A stretch of 64,000 nucleotides of DNA from Novosphingobium album (ex Liu et al. 2023) (GTDB lineage: Bacteria > Pseudomonadota > Alphaproteobacteria > Sphingomonadales > Sphingomonadaceae), in contig NZ_JARESE010000010.1 of assembly GCF_029076845.1 (NCBI RefSeq), forward strand, positions 1-64,000, written 5' to 3'. A program made the position numbers and the translations under genes. The notes beneath the pieces were generated by a model. That model saw only the letters and a list, made by a program, of their open reading frames with translations. It was not told the DNA's origin and did not search any database. Of the stretch, positions 12,106 through 21,099 are shown one piece after another (within the stretch, counting starts at the first letter, position 1; each line of letters begins with the position of its first letter).

Positions 12106-14850
12106 ATGAGCGTGATCCGCATTCCTTCCCCCCGATCCGTGATCGACCGACGCGACTTGACCGAGCGCATTGCCGCGCTGGTGGAGGAGCACGGCAAGAA
12201 GGCGCGCCTGCCGGTCGTCGAACTGCTGCGCGGCGCGCTGGCGCAAGGCCGCGCGGAAGTGGCGCGGCGTCTTACCGAAAAGCCCACGGCCGGGCACGAG
12301 GTGGCCGAGGCGCAGGCCTTCCTGGTCGATCAGCTGCTGCGAATCATCCACGATCACGTCACCACGAGCGTCTATCCGGCGATGAACCCCTCCACCGGGG
12401 AACGGCTGACGGTGATGGCCGTGGGCGGCTACGGGCGCGGCGAGATGGCACCGCATTCGGATGTCGACGTCGCCTTCCTCACCCCGATCAAGCACACCGC
12501 CTGGTGCGAGCAGGTGATCGAGGCGATGCTCTATTTCCTGTGGGATCTGGGGCTCAAGATCGGCCATTCCAGCCGCTCGCTCGACGATATGGTGCGCATG
12601 TCGCGATCGGACCTGACGATTCGCACCGCCATGCTCGAAGGCCGCTACGTCTGGGGCGACCAGGATCTTTACGAAGAGGCCCGCGAACGCTTCTGGACCG
12701 AAGTGGTCTCCGGCACCGAACGCCAGTTCGTGACCGAGAAGCTGGCCGAGCGCGAGGATCGGCACAAGCGCATGGGCGACAGCCGCTATGTGGTCGAGCC
12801 CAATGTCAAGGAAGGCAAGGGATCGCTGCGCGACCTGCACACGCTCTACTGGATCGGCAAGTATATCCACAAGGTGCGCGATCCGTCGGAGCTGGTCCAG
12901 GTGGGCCTGCTGACGCAGAAGGAATACCGCGCCTTCCGCCGGGCGGAGAACTTCTTCTGGGCGGTGCGCTGCCACTTGCACACGATCACCCGCCGCGCCG
13001 AGGACCGGCTGACGTTCGATCTCCAGCGCGAAGTGGCGGCGCGGATGAATTATTCCGATCGGCCGGGCAAGAGCGCGGTCGAGCGGTTCATGCAGTACTT
13101 CTTCCTCCAGGCCAAAGTCGTCGGCAATCTCACCGGCGTGTTCCTGGCCCAGCTTGACGAGCAGTTCGCCGCCAAGCCGGCGCGCGGCCTGCTTGCCGGC
13201 TTTCGCGCCAAGGCGCGCACGCTGAAAGGCTACAAGATCTTCGGCGGCCGCATCCGCGCGCCGACCGACGACTGGTTCGCCGCCGATCCGGTGCGCCTGG
13301 TGGAGATTTTCGTGCTGGCCGATCGCGAGGGGCTGGAAATCCATCCCGAGACGATGCGCCTGATCGCGCGCGACGCGACGCTGATCAAGGAAGGCGTGCG
13401 GCAGGACAAGCGCGCCAACGAGCTGTTCTTGGAACTGCTCACCAGCCCCAACGACCCGGAAAAAGGCCTGCGCGCCTTCAACGAGGCCGGCGTCTTCGGC
13501 CGCTTCGTCACCGAATTCGGCCGCGTCAACGCGCAGATGCAGTTCGACATGTACCACCACTATACGGTGGACGAGCACACCATCCGCGCCATCGGCCTGC
13601 TCTCGCGGATCGAGAAGGGGGAGCTGAAGGACGATCATCCGCTGGCGCACGATATCATCCACAAGATCCATTCGCGGCGCGCGCTCTACACCTCGGTGCT
13701 GCTGCACGATATCGCCAAGGGCCGGGGCGGCGACCATTCGGTGCTCGGCGCGGAGATCGCGCTGAAGCTGTGCCCGCGCCTGGGGCTGGACGAGAACGAG
13801 ACCGAGCTGGTGAGCTGGCTGGTGCGCACCCACCTGCTGATGAGCGCCACCGCCTTCAAGCGCGACTTGTCGGACTTCAAGACGATCAGCGATTTCGTCG
13901 AGGTGGTGCAGTCGGTCGATCGCCTGCGCCAGCTTACCATGCTGACGATCGTCGATATCCGCGCGGTGGGGCCCGGCACCTGGAACAGCTGGAAGCGCCA
14001 GCTCATTGCCGAGCTTTACGCCGCGACCGACGAACGCCTGCGCCTGGGCCACGCCGAATACGGGCGCGAACGGCGCATCGCCGCCAAGCAGGCCACCGTC
14101 GCCGAACGGCTGGGCAACCGTGGCGATCTGGTCGCGCAAGTGGGCAGCCAGTTCGTCGATTCCTACTGGATCGCCGAGGCCGACGACGTGATCGCCAAGA
14201 ACCTGGTCCAGTTCGCCGCCGCCAGCAACGCCCCGCTGAGCATCGCCACCGAATACTATCCGGCGCGCGGCGCCACGCTCGTCACCGTGATCGCGGCCGA
14301 TCATCCGGGCCTGTTCTATCGCATCGCCGGCGGCATCCACCTGGCCGGCGGCAACATCATCGACGCGCGTATCCACACCACGCGTACCGGCCGCGCGGTC
14401 GACAACTTCCTGGTGCAGGACCCGATCGGCCGGCCATTCCGCGAACAGGCCCAGCTCGAACGGCTGCGCACGCTGATCGAGAACGCGCTGGCCAACCGGG
14501 TCAAGCTGCTGCCCCAGCTCCACGCCCGGCCCAACGCGCGCCTGCGCGCCGATGCCTTCGACGTGCGGCCCCGCGTCATCTTCGACAACAAGGCATCGAA
14601 CCGCTTCACCGTGGTCGAAGTCAATGCGCGCGACCGGCCCGCGCTGCTCAACCGGCTGGCCTATGCGCTGTTCGATTCGCGGCTGATGGTCTATTCCGCG
14701 CACATCGCCACCTATGGCGAACGCGCGGCGGACACCTTCTATGTGACCGACCTGCTGGGCGAGAAAGTGCAATCGGCCAGCCGCCTGAAATCGCTGGAAC
14801 GCCGGCTGCTGGAAGCGGCCAACGAAGTATCGGACGCGGTCGCGGCATAG
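12106..14850 (+). CDS. glnD: Bifunctional uridylyltransferase/uridylyl-removing enzyme GlnD
   Basis: Senses glutamine and adds or removes UMP on PII proteins, controlling nitrogen metabolism. The 914-aa protein shows the whole architecture: nucleotidyltransferase motif GGYGRGEMAPHSDVDVAFL near residue 105, a GlnE-like linker, an HD phosphohydrolase domain (HTIRAIGLLSRI and LLHDIAKGRGGDHS), and two C-terminal ACT domains (VTVIAADHPGLFYRIAGGIH and VEVNARDRPALLNRLAYALF). AGGGC precedes the ATG at 12106. It is divergent from lgt across a 204-base gap. Confidence 0.97.
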   Translation: MSVIRIPSPRSVIDRRDLTERIAALVEEHGKKARLPVVELLRGALAQGRAEVARRLTEKPTAGHEVAEAQAFLVDQLLRIIHDHVTTSVYPAMNPSTGERLTVMAVGGYGRGEMAPHSDVDVAFLTPIKHTAWCEQVIEAMLYFLWDLGLKIGHSSRSLDDMVRMSRSDLTIRTAMLEGRYVWGDQDLYEEARERFWTEVVSGTERQFVTEKLAEREDRHKRMGDSRYVVEPNVKEGKGSLRDLHTLYWIGKYIHKVRDPSELVQVGLLTQKEYRAFRRAENFFWAVRCHLHTITRRAEDRLTFDLQREVAARMNYSDRPGKSAVERFMQYFFLQAKVVGNLTGVFLAQLDEQFAAKPARGLLAGFRAKARTLKGYKIFGGRIRAPTDDWFAADPVRLVEIFVLADREGLEIHPETMRLIARDATLIKEGVRQDKRANELFLELLTSPNDPEKGLRAFNEAGVFGRFVTEFGRVNAQMQFDMYHHYTVDEHTIRAIGLLSRIEKGELKDDHPLAHDIIHKIHSRRALYTSVLLHDIAKGRGGDHSVLGAEIALKLCPRLGLDENETELVSWLVRTHLLMSATAFKRDLSDFKTISDFVEVVQSVDRLRQLTMLTIVDIRAVGPGTWNSWKRQLIAELYAATDERLRLGHAEYGRERRIAAKQATVAERLGNRGDLVAQVGSQFVDSYWIAEADDVIAKNLVQFAAASNAPLSIATEYYPARGATLVTVIAADHPGLFYRIAGGIHLAGGNIIDARIHTTRTGRAVDNFLVQDPIGRPFREQAQLERLRTLIENALANRVKLLPQLHARPNARLRADAFDVRPRVIFDNKASNRFTVVEVNARDRPALLNRLAYALFDSRLMVYSAHIATYGERAADTFYVTDLLGEKVQSASRLKSLERRLLEAANEVSDAVAA

Positions 14851-14864
14851 CGCCGCCGCCCTTT

Positions 14865-15452
14865 CTATTCAGGCCGCGCGCGGATGCCGGCGATCAGGAT
14901 ATCGACCAGTCGGCGGGCATTGGCTTCCCAGTCGGGACCGGCCCCGACACTGGCGACCGCCGCGATCGCCCGCAGCAGTTCCAGCGGCTCGATCTCCAGC
15001 CGCACCTCGCCGCTGCGCACGGCGTTTTCCGCAAGCTGGTCGATCGTCGCCTGCAGCCGCGCGCCCGAAGCCGCGTAAAGCTCGCCCGGCCCGCGAGACA
15101 GCGAGGTCAGCGCCGCGGCCATGGCATGTTTGGTGCCCATGTATTCGACGAACAGCAGCATCCAGGCCCGCAAGGCCTCGACCGGAGGCAATGCCTCCGA
15201 AAAGCGCTCGGCCGCTTGCGCAAGCTGCTCCATCTCGTTGCGATAGACCGCCTCGATCAGCGCGTCGCGGTGGGGGAAATGACGATAGAGCGTGCCCGCG
15301 CCCACGCCGGCCGCCCGCGCGATCTCGTCCAGGCTCGCTTCCGCGCCCTTTTCGGCGAACACGGTCTTGGCGGCCTGCAGCAGCAGCGCGCGATTGCGTT
15401 GCGCATCCGCGCGCGGCTTGCGCGCCGGCCTGTCGATCTTGTCGCCTTCCAA
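14865..15452 (-). CDS. TetR family transcriptional regulator
   Basis: A 195-aa repressor. The N-terminal helix-turn-helix is typical: RNRALLLQAAKTVFAEKGAE, SLDEIARAAGVGAGTLYRHF, HRDALIEAVY. The C-terminal ligand domain has no assigned ligand. A TTG start at 15452 is preceded at 6 bases by AAGGGG, and no ATG is available at the right place. It is divergent from an SDR gene, and the intergenic palindrome at 15477-15502 overlaps the probable promoter, so it most likely represses itself and that SDR. Its stop lies only 14 bases from the end of glnD. Confidence 0.9.
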   Translation of the reverse strand: MEGDKIDRPARKPRADAQRNRALLLQAAKTVFAEKGAEASLDEIARAAGVGAGTLYRHFPHRDALIEAVYRNEMEQLAQAAERFSEALPPVEALRAWMLLFVEYMGTKHAMAAALTSLSRGPGELYAASGARLQATIDQLAENAVRSGEVRLEIEPLELLRAIAAVASVGAGPDWEANARRLVDILIAGIRARPE

Positions 15453-15462
15453 CCAGCACCCC

Positions 15463-15502
15463 TTGTTAAACGGAGGGTGTCTCCGTATATAAGCGGAGAC
15501 AC
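15463..15502 (+). promoter_or_regulatory. SDR promoter with overlapping TetR operator
   Basis: A perfect inverted repeat GTGTCTCCG (15477-15485) / CGGAGACAC (15494-15502) with an 8-base spacer lies between the divergent TetR and SDR genes. For the rightward gene, TTGTTA (15463-15468) and TATATA (15486-15491) stand 17 bases apart as -35 and -10, so a repressor on the palindrome would cover the -10. The binding partner is inferred from position. Confidence 0.7.
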
Positions 15503-15585
15503 TCTCCCCTTATAACCACGACAACCGATCCGGCAAGCCACGGATCGGGCGGGGAGCGCTGTGTCACCCGTTCATGGAGACCAGA

Positions 15586-16554
15586 ATGACGACATCGTTC
15601 AATCACACTTCCACTACCGAAGACGTGCTCAAGGGCGTTTCGCTGACCGGCAAGCGCGTGCTGATCACGGGCGTTTCGGCCGGGCTCGGCGTGGAAACCG
15701 CCCGCGCGGCGGCCGCGCACGGGGCCCAGGTGGTGGGCGCGGCCCGCGATCTGGCCAAGGCCGAGGCCGCGACCGCGGTAGTGCGCGAACAGGCCGCCCA
15801 CGGCGGATCGCTGCGCCTCATCCAGCTCGATCTCGCCTCGCTCGCCAGCGTGCGCGCGGCGGCCGACGCGCTGGTCGCGGCCGGTGAAAGCTTCGACGTC
15901 GTCATTGCCAATGCCGGCGTGATGGCAACGCCGTTCGGCCACACCGCCGATGGCTTCGAGACGCAGTTCGGCACGAACCACCTGGGCCACTTCCTGTTCG
16001 TCAACCGGATCGCCGCGCTGATCGCGCCGGGCGGGCGGCTGGTGAACGTCTCGTCCTCGGGCCACCGCTTTTCCGACGTCGATCTGGACGATCCGAATTT
16101 CGCCCACACGCCCTACGATCCATTCCTCGCCTATGGCCGGTCGAAGACCGCCAATATCCTGTTCGCCGTGGAGTTCGACCGCCGGCACAAGGAACGCGGC
16201 ATCCGCGCGACGGCGCTGCATCCCGGCGGCATCCAGACCGAGCTTGGCCGCCACATCGGCGAGGAGACGCTGGCGGGGATGCTGACGACGATCAATGCCG
16301 AACTGGCGGCCGAGAACCTGCCGCCGTACGAATGGAAGACCATTCCGCAAGGCGCGGCCACTTCGGTATGGGCCGCGTTCGTTGCCTCCGGCGAGGAGGT
16401 GGGCGCCCGCTATTGCGAGAATTGCCACGTTTCGCACATCACCGACGGCCTGATCAACGCGGCCGCCGAAGGGGTGCGTTCCTATGCGCTCGATCCGGAG
16501 CGGGCCCGCGCACTCTGGGCGAAGAGCGAGGAGATGGTGGGCGAACGCTTCTGA
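15586..16554 (+). CDS. Short-chain dehydrogenase/reductase (retinol dehydrogenase-like)
   Basis: A 322-aa SDR with cofactor motif TGVSAGLGVETARAAAAHG, ANAGVM, active-site Ser region NVSSSGHRF and catalytic YGRSK (YxxxK). The long form with the DxxFAHTPYDPFLAYGRSK segment resembles the WW-oxidoreductase/retinol dehydrogenase group; the substrate cannot be read from sequence. GGAGA lies 6 bases before the ATG at 15586; an in-frame ATG at 15574 is less well placed. Controlled, by inference, by the divergent TetR gene. Confidence 0.88.
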   Translation: MTTSFNHTSTTEDVLKGVSLTGKRVLITGVSAGLGVETARAAAAHGAQVVGAARDLAKAEAATAVVREQAAHGGSLRLIQLDLASLASVRAAADALVAAGESFDVVIANAGVMATPFGHTADGFETQFGTNHLGHFLFVNRIAALIAPGGRLVNVSSSGHRFSDVDLDDPNFAHTPYDPFLAYGRSKTANILFAVEFDRRHKERGIRATALHPGGIQTELGRHIGEETLAGMLTTINAELAAENLPPYEWKTIPQGAATSVWAAFVASGEEVGARYCENCHVSHITDGLINAAAEGVRSYALDPERARALWAKSEEMVGERF

Positions 16555-16662
16555 TGGCCTGATCCCCGGCGGGGCGGTGCGCGATTCGCATCGTCCCGTC
16601 CTGGCCCCGGCCGATCCCGCCCGACGATCGGCCTTGCAAGCCCGCCCCGCCGACCCCAATTG

Positions 16663-16686
16663 TGCTGCGTCGCAACATCCGCAGCA
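16663..16686. promoter_or_regulatory. TGC-rich dyad before the patatin gene
   Basis: TGCTGCG (16663-16669) and CGCAGCA (16680-16686) form an inverted repeat, and TGCGTCGCA (16666-16674) is a smaller dyad within it. It reaches the ribosome-binding site of the patatin gene. TGC/GCA-rich sites of this kind are described for PhaR, the PHB-responsive repressor; given the PHB-type genes downstream, PhaR control is a reasonable guess. Confidence 0.35.
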
Positions 16687-16693
16687 AGGCTTC

Positions 16694-17821
16694 ATGACCC
16701 TGGCACCAGCCCGCACCGAACCCGTGATGCAGAACGTCCTCGTCCTCCAGGGCGGCGGTGCGCTAGGCGCCTACCAGGCCGGCGTCTACGAAGCGCTGGC
16801 CAAGGTGGATTGCCGGCCCGACTGGGTGGCCGGCATCTCGATCGGCGCGATCAATGCCGCGATCATCGCCGGCAACCCGCCGGGCAAGCGCACCGAACGG
16901 CTGCGCGCGTTCTGGGATCGGGTCTCTTCCGAACTGCAATACCGGCTTGACGAGCCGATCGGCTTTGCCCGCCGCGCGTTCAACGAAGCTTCGGCCGCGA
17001 TCGCCTCGACGTTCGGCATCCCCGGCTTCTTCTCGCCGCGCTTCCCCCCGGCGCTGCCCGAATGGCCGGCGGAGTTCGGCGCGCTCAGCTATTACGACAC
17101 CTCGCCGCTGCGCCAGACCCTGCTCGACCTGGTCGATTTCGACCAGCTCAACCGCGGGCCGACGCGCTTCAGCGTCGGCGCGGTCAACGTGCTGACCGGC
17201 AACTTCATCTATTTCGACAATCGCGAGCGCGAGATCGGCCCCGAGCACGTGATGGCCAGCGGCGCGCTGCCGCCGGGCTTTCCGCCCGTGAAGATCGACG
17301 GCGAATGGTATTGGGATGGCGGCCTGGTTTCGAACACGCCGCTGCAATACGTGCTCGACAACCGGCCGCTGTGCGAGCTGACCGTGTTCCAGGTGGACCT
17401 GTTCAGCGCGCGCGGCATCGTTCCGCGCACGCTGTCCGACGTGTTCCAGCGCGACAAGGACATCCGCTATTCCAGCCGGACGCGCCTCAACACCGACATG
17501 TCGAAGAAGCTGCAGGAATTCCGCGCCGCCGCGCACCGCCTGGTGCAGAAGCTGCCCGAGGAGATGCGCGGCGATGCCGATCTCAGGCTGCTGCTCGATC
17601 ACCAGCCTTTCGGCCCGGTCACGATCATGCACCTGATCAACCGCTGCGACCCTTACGAAACCAATTCGAAGGACTATGAATTCTCGCGCATGACGTTGAA
17701 CGAGCACTGGGCGGCGGGCCTCGCCGACGCCGAATACTCGCTCGCCCATCCCGACTGGACCGGCCGCGCGCGCGAGCCGGATGAAATCACCACGTTCGAC
17801 CTCGCCGGCCAGAGGCGCTGA
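16694..17821 (+). CDS. Patatin-like phospholipase (DUF3734 type)
   Basis: A 375-aa serine hydrolase with the full patatin signature: oxyanion loop [17 protein letters not shown], nucleophile motif [10 protein letters not shown] and the catalytic Asp in WDGGLVSN. The region after residue 210 ([35 protein letters not shown]) matches the DUF3734-type C-terminus. AGCAAGG precedes the ATG at 16694; MQNVLVLQ at 16727 is an alternative start. It lies 29 bases before 3-hydroxybutyrate dehydrogenase, so intracellular PHB or lipid hydrolysis feeding that enzyme is likely but unproven. Confidence 0.9.
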   Translation: MTLAPARTEPVMQNVLVLQGGGALGAYQAGVYEALAKVDCRPDWVAGISIGAINAAIIAGNPPGKRTERLRAFWDRVSSELQYRLDEPIGFARRAFNEASAAIASTFGIPGFFSPRFPPALPEWPAEFGALSYYDTSPLRQTLLDLVDFDQLNRGPTRFSVGAVNVLTGNFIYFDNREREIGPEHVMASGALPPGFPPVKIDGEWYWDGGLVSNTPLQYVLDNRPLCELTVFQVDLFSARGIVPRTLSDVFQRDKDIRYSSRTRLNTDMSKKLQEFRAAAHRLVQKLPEEMRGDADLRLLLDHQPFGPVTIMHLINRCDPYETNSKDYEFSRMTLNEHWAAGLADAEYSLAHPDWTGRAREPDEITTFDLAGQRR

Positions 17822-17850
17822 CCGGCAGGCCACCCAAGGAGAAAAGCCCC

Positions 17851-18633
17851 ATGAAGCTCAAGGACAAGGTCTGCATCGTCACCGGCGCCGCCAGCGGCAT
17901 CGGCAACGCCATCGCCCACCGCTATGCCTCCGAAGGCGCCAAGGTCGCCATCGCCGATCTCAATATCGATGCCGCGCAGAAGGCGGCCGATGACATCACC
18001 GCCAGGTTCGGCACCGCCGCGCTCGCCATCGCCATGGACGTGACCAGCGAGGAGCAGGTGAACGCCGGCGTGCAGCATGTGATCGACGCCTGGGGCGGGG
18101 TCGACGTGCTGGTGTCGAACGCGGGCATCCAGATCGTCAATCCGCTGGAGAACTTCGCTTTCGCCGACTGGAAGAAGATGCTGGCGATCCACCTCGACGG
18201 CGCCTTCCTCACCTCCAAGGCGGTGCTGCCGCACATGTACGCCAAGGGTTCGGGCTCGATCATCTTCATGGGCTCGGTCCATTCGAAGGAAGCCAGCCCG
18301 CTCAAGAGCGCCTATGTCACCGCCAAGCACGGGTTGCTCGGCCTCGCGCGCGTGATCGCCAAGGAAGGCGGCGCCAGGGGCGTGCGCTCCAACGTGATCT
18401 GTCCGGGCTTCGTGCGCACGCCGCTGGTGGACAAGCAGATTCCCGAACAGGCCAGGGAACTGGGCATTTCCGAAGAGGAAGTGGTGCGCAAGGTGATGCT
18501 GGGCCAGACCGTCGATGGTGAGTTCACCACCGTCGATGACATCGCCGAAGTCGCCCTGTTCTTCGCCGCGTTCGAAACCAACGCGCTCACCGGCCAGTCG
18601 CTGGTGGCAAGCCACGGCTGGTTCATGGAGTAA
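17851..18633 (+). CDS. bdhA: 3-hydroxybutyrate dehydrogenase
   Basis: Oxidises (R)-3-hydroxybutyrate to acetoacetate with NAD in PHB breakdown. The 260-aa SDR has [25 protein letters not shown], the active-site Ser region [21 protein letters not shown] (YxxxK) and the C-terminal pattern [14 protein letters not shown] typical of this enzyme. AAGGAG lies 9 bases before the ATG. It forms an operon with the patatin gene and is followed by a long palindromic repeat. Confidence 0.9.
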   Translation: MKLKDKVCIVTGAASGIGNAIAHRYASEGAKVAIADLNIDAAQKAADDITARFGTAALAIAMDVTSEEQVNAGVQHVIDAWGGVDVLVSNAGIQIVNPLENFAFADWKKMLAIHLDGAFLTSKAVLPHMYAKGSGSIIFMGSVHSKEASPLKSAYVTAKHGLLGLARVIAKEGGARGVRSNVICPGFVRTPLVDKQIPEQARELGISEEEVVRKVMLGQTVDGEFTTVDDIAEVALFFAAFETNALTGQSLVASHGWFME

Positions 18634-18647
18634 GATTCGGTTTGGTC

Positions 18648-18776
18648 ATGCGCCGAAAGGCGCATGGCGGCACCAGCCTGCTCCCCCACCCTGCCTCCCA
18701 CGGAAGTATACTTGATGGAAGGCCGGGTGGGGGAGCGGGCTGGTGCCGTAACGAAATGCGCTCTTCCGCGCATTTC
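18648..18776. repeat. Palindromic repeat, family 1, copy A
   Basis: Architecture hairpin - long inverted repeat - hairpin. First hairpin ATGCGCC-GAAA-GGCGCAT (18648-18665). Long arms begin GGCACCAGCC (18669-18678), continue through a CTCCCCCACCC block, and are mirrored up to 18747. Last hairpin GAAATGCGC-TCTTCC-GCGCATTTC (18753-18776). The same layout with compensatory base changes is found at 46897-47030. Confidence 0.85.
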
Positions 18777-18824
18777 CAAGCCGACTCCAGCCCCCCTCGG
18801 CGCGTCTCGGACAAAAGGGGGCCG

Positions 18825-19163
18825 TCAATCCCGGTGATAGAACGGCGGCCGGCCGGCCAGGACGTTGCGCGCCATCTCGCCCGCGTCGTGGGTGGCCAGC
18901 GAGCCGGCGCCGTGGCTGTCTTCCCAGAAGTCGGGATCGGCATAGAGCCGTAGCGCTTCCTCCAGCCGGGCGAGGCGCGCGGCGTGGCCCAGCGTGACCG
19001 CGCGGGCAGCCTCGACTTCGGGAAAATCATCGCCATCGCCGCGCAGCACCATCGCGGCAAGATCCGCCCGGCCGTTCCGCCGCAGGAGCGCGGCGGCGAA
19101 GCCGCGCGCCTCGGCCAGTTCGGGCGGGGCCGGAGCGGGAGTTTGTATGGTATCCTGCATCAT
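18825..19163 (-). CDS. Hypothetical protein
   Basis: A 112-aa acidic, alanine-rich protein starting MMQDTIQTPAPAP at 19163; an adjacent second ATG makes the start uncertain by one residue. It is helical by appearance (LARLEEALRLYADPDFWED) and ends GRPPFYHRD. No signal peptide, membrane helix or known motif is seen. Codon use and base composition match the neighbours, which supports a real gene. It is divergent from the DUF983 gene. Confidence 0.65.
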   Translation of the reverse strand: MMQDTIQTPAPAPPELAEARGFAAALLRRNGRADLAAMVLRGDGDDFPEVEAARAVTLGHAARLARLEEALRLYADPDFWEDSHGAGSLATHDAGEMARNVLAGRPPFYHRD

Positions 19164-19304
19164 TCTGTCCGCATCCTGAGGAACCATGCCCGGCTCACGC
19201 CGTAGCGAATTTTGCGCCTTCTGCCGATTATCCGCGAATCTCTGGACAGATAGGCGTGCATTATGTACGGCTATATGCATCACAATATGCATGGATGTGA
19301 TTCA

Positions 19305-19742
19305 ATGCAAGAACCCGCCGAAGGTGAGAAGCTGCGCTGGATAATCTGGACCGGGTGGCATGGCCTGTGCCCCCGCTGCGGCAGGGCCAGCATGTTCCGC
19401 AAATGGCTCAAGCTGGCCGATCACTGCCCCGCCTGCGGCCTGAACTACCAGTTCGCCTCGCCGGACGACGGGCCGGCTTTTTTCTCGCTGTGCATCATCG
19501 CCTTCCCGCTGACCTTCTTCGTCGTCTGGCTGCAAGTGGCGTTCGAGCCGCCGTTCTGGGTGCACCTGATCGTCTCGGTGCCGCTGATGGTGGCGGGCTG
19601 CGTGCTGCCGCTGCAATGGATCAAGGGCTGGCTTGTCGCCTCGCAATATGTGAACAAGGCGCAGGAGGCGGGCACCGAGCAGCTCTGGGCCAAGCTCAAC
19701 TTGCGCGAACGGCAGGAGGCCGACGATCATCCCGATGGTTGA
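19305..19742 (+). CDS. DUF983 family membrane protein with zinc-ribbon cysteines
   Basis: A 145-aa protein. The N-terminal part has two CxxC pairs, CPRC and CPAC, forming a small zinc ribbon; the rest carries two hydrophobic segments (FFSLCIIAFPLTFFVVWLQVA, VHLIVSVPLMVAGCVLPLQW). This is the DUF983 pattern, often found near respiratory assembly genes, with unknown function. The start at 19305 (MQEPAEGEKLRW) is preferred over upstream in-frame ATGs, which lie in an AT-rich promoter-like stretch with two ATATGCAT copies. Overlaps the next gene by 8 bases. Confidence 0.85.
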   Translation: MQEPAEGEKLRWIIWTGWHGLCPRCGRASMFRKWLKLADHCPACGLNYQFASPDDGPAFFSLCIIAFPLTFFVVWLQVAFEPPFWVHLIVSVPLMVAGCVLPLQWIKGWLVASQYVNKAQEAGTEQLWAKLNLRERQEADDHPDG

Positions 19743-21099
19743 TGCCTGGCTTGCGGACATTTCCCGAAATCCCGGCCCGAAGTACCGGGCCATCGCCGAT
19801 GCGCTGGCGGCCGCGGTGGATCGGGGCGCGCTGCGCCATGGCGATCGCCTGCCGCCGCAGCGGGATCTGGCCGCGCGGCTCGATGTCGACCTGACGACCG
19901 TTACCCGCGCTTACGAACTGGCCCGCCAGCGCGGGCTGATCGAGGCGCGCGGCCGCGCGGGCAGCTTCGTGCGCGCGGGCTCCGGCGGCGCGGTGGCGGC
20001 GCCCGCGCAGTTCGACGCGACGATGAACAATCCCCCGGTGCCGCCCGGCGGATTGCTGCAAGAGGCCATGGCCCGCGCCTGCGACGATCTGGCCCGCTCC
20101 GGCGCGATCGCCCGGCTGCAATACCAGCGCCCCGGCGGCGAGCCCGGCGATCGTGCAGCCGGAGGGCAAGTGCTCGCCGCCCTGGGGCTCGACACCTCGC
20201 CCGAGCAGGTGGTGGTGACGGCCGGCGGGCAGAACGCGCTGCACGGCGTAGCCCAGACCATCCTGCGCCCCGGCGACCGGGTGGCTTGCGGGCGCTTCCT
20301 CTATCCCGGCTTTCGGGCCGTGGCGCGGCGGCTGGGCGTGACGCTGGTACCGCTGGCGACGATGGGCGCCGCCGCCTTGGCCGAAGCGCACCGCGCCGCG
20401 CCGCTGCGCGCGCTCTACGTGGTGCCCGGCAACGACAACCCCACCACCGCGACGATCGAGGCCGGGGAACGCGCGGCCCTGGCCGCCTTCGCGCAAGGCG
20501 CGGGGCTGTGCATCATCGAGGACGATGCCTATGGCTTGCTGGCCGATGCGCCCTTGCCGCCCATCGCCCGCTTCGCGCCCGATCGCACATGGTACATCGC
20601 CAGCACCTCCAAGATCATCTCGCCCGCGCTGCGCGTCGGCTTCGTCCGGGCGCCGGGCATCGCCGAAGCGCTGCAACTGATCGGCGCGCTGCAGGAAAGC
20701 GGCGTGATGGCACCCCCGCTCAACGCCGCCATGGTCTCGGCCTGGGTGGCAAGCGGGCTGTTCGGTCGCCTGACCGCCGCCACGCGCCAGGAAGCCGCCT
20801 GGCGCCAGCAGCAAGTCCGCGTGATCCTGCCCGAAGGCCGCTATGCCGCGCATCCGCAAGGCTATCACCTGTGGTTGCCGCTGCCCGGAGAATCCCAGCC
20901 GCATGACCTTGCCGCCGCGCTGGGCCAGCGGGGGCTGTCAGCCGTGCCGTCAGACCGCTTCGCCGTCACGCCGGGGGGCGAGAAGGCGCTCAGGATCTCG
21001 CTGGGCGGCGTGCTCGATCGCGACGGGCTGGTGCAGGCGCTGCGGATGCTCGCGGGCTATGTCAGCGCGCCAATGGCACCGACCGAGCTGATCATCTAG
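19735..21099 (+). CDS. PLP-dependent aminotransferase-like regulator (GntR/MocR family)
   Basis: A 454-aa protein fusing an N-terminal GntR winged helix (KYRAIADALAAAVDRGAL, LPPQRDLAARLDVDLTTVTRAYELARQRGLIEARGRAGSFV) to a fold-type I aminotransferase domain. The PLP lysine lies in STSKIISPALRVGF near residue 292, with NDNPTTATI and IEDDAYGLLAD forming the cofactor pocket. MocR-type proteins usually regulate genes of vitamin B6, amine or amino acid metabolism; the target is unknown here. It overlaps DUF983 upstream and converges on gltX, overlapping it by 8 bases. Confidence 0.9.
   Translation: MVDAWLADISRNPGPKYRAIADALAAAVDRGALRHGDRLPPQRDLAARLDVDLTTVTRAYELARQRGLIEARGRAGSFVRAGSGGAVAAPAQFDATMNNPPVPPGGLLQEAMARACDDLARSGAIARLQYQRPGGEPGDRAAGGQVLAALGLDTSPEQVVVTAGGQNALHGVAQTILRPGDRVACGRFLYPGFRAVARRLGVTLVPLATMGAAALAEAHRAAPLRALYVVPGNDNPTTATIEAGERAALAAFAQGAGLCIIEDDAYGLLADAPLPPIARFAPDRTWYIASTSKIISPALRVGFVRAPGIAEALQLIGALQESGVMAPPLNAAMVSAWVASGLFGRLTAATRQEAAWRQQQVRVILPEGRYAAHPQGYHLWLPLPGESQPHDLAAALGQRGLSAVPSDRFAVTPGGEKALRISLGGVLDRDGLVQALRMLAGYVSAPMAPTELII

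Noticed and set aside
12091-14772. 893-codon open frame opposite glnD
   Set aside because: Complementary shadow of glnD without domain signatures.
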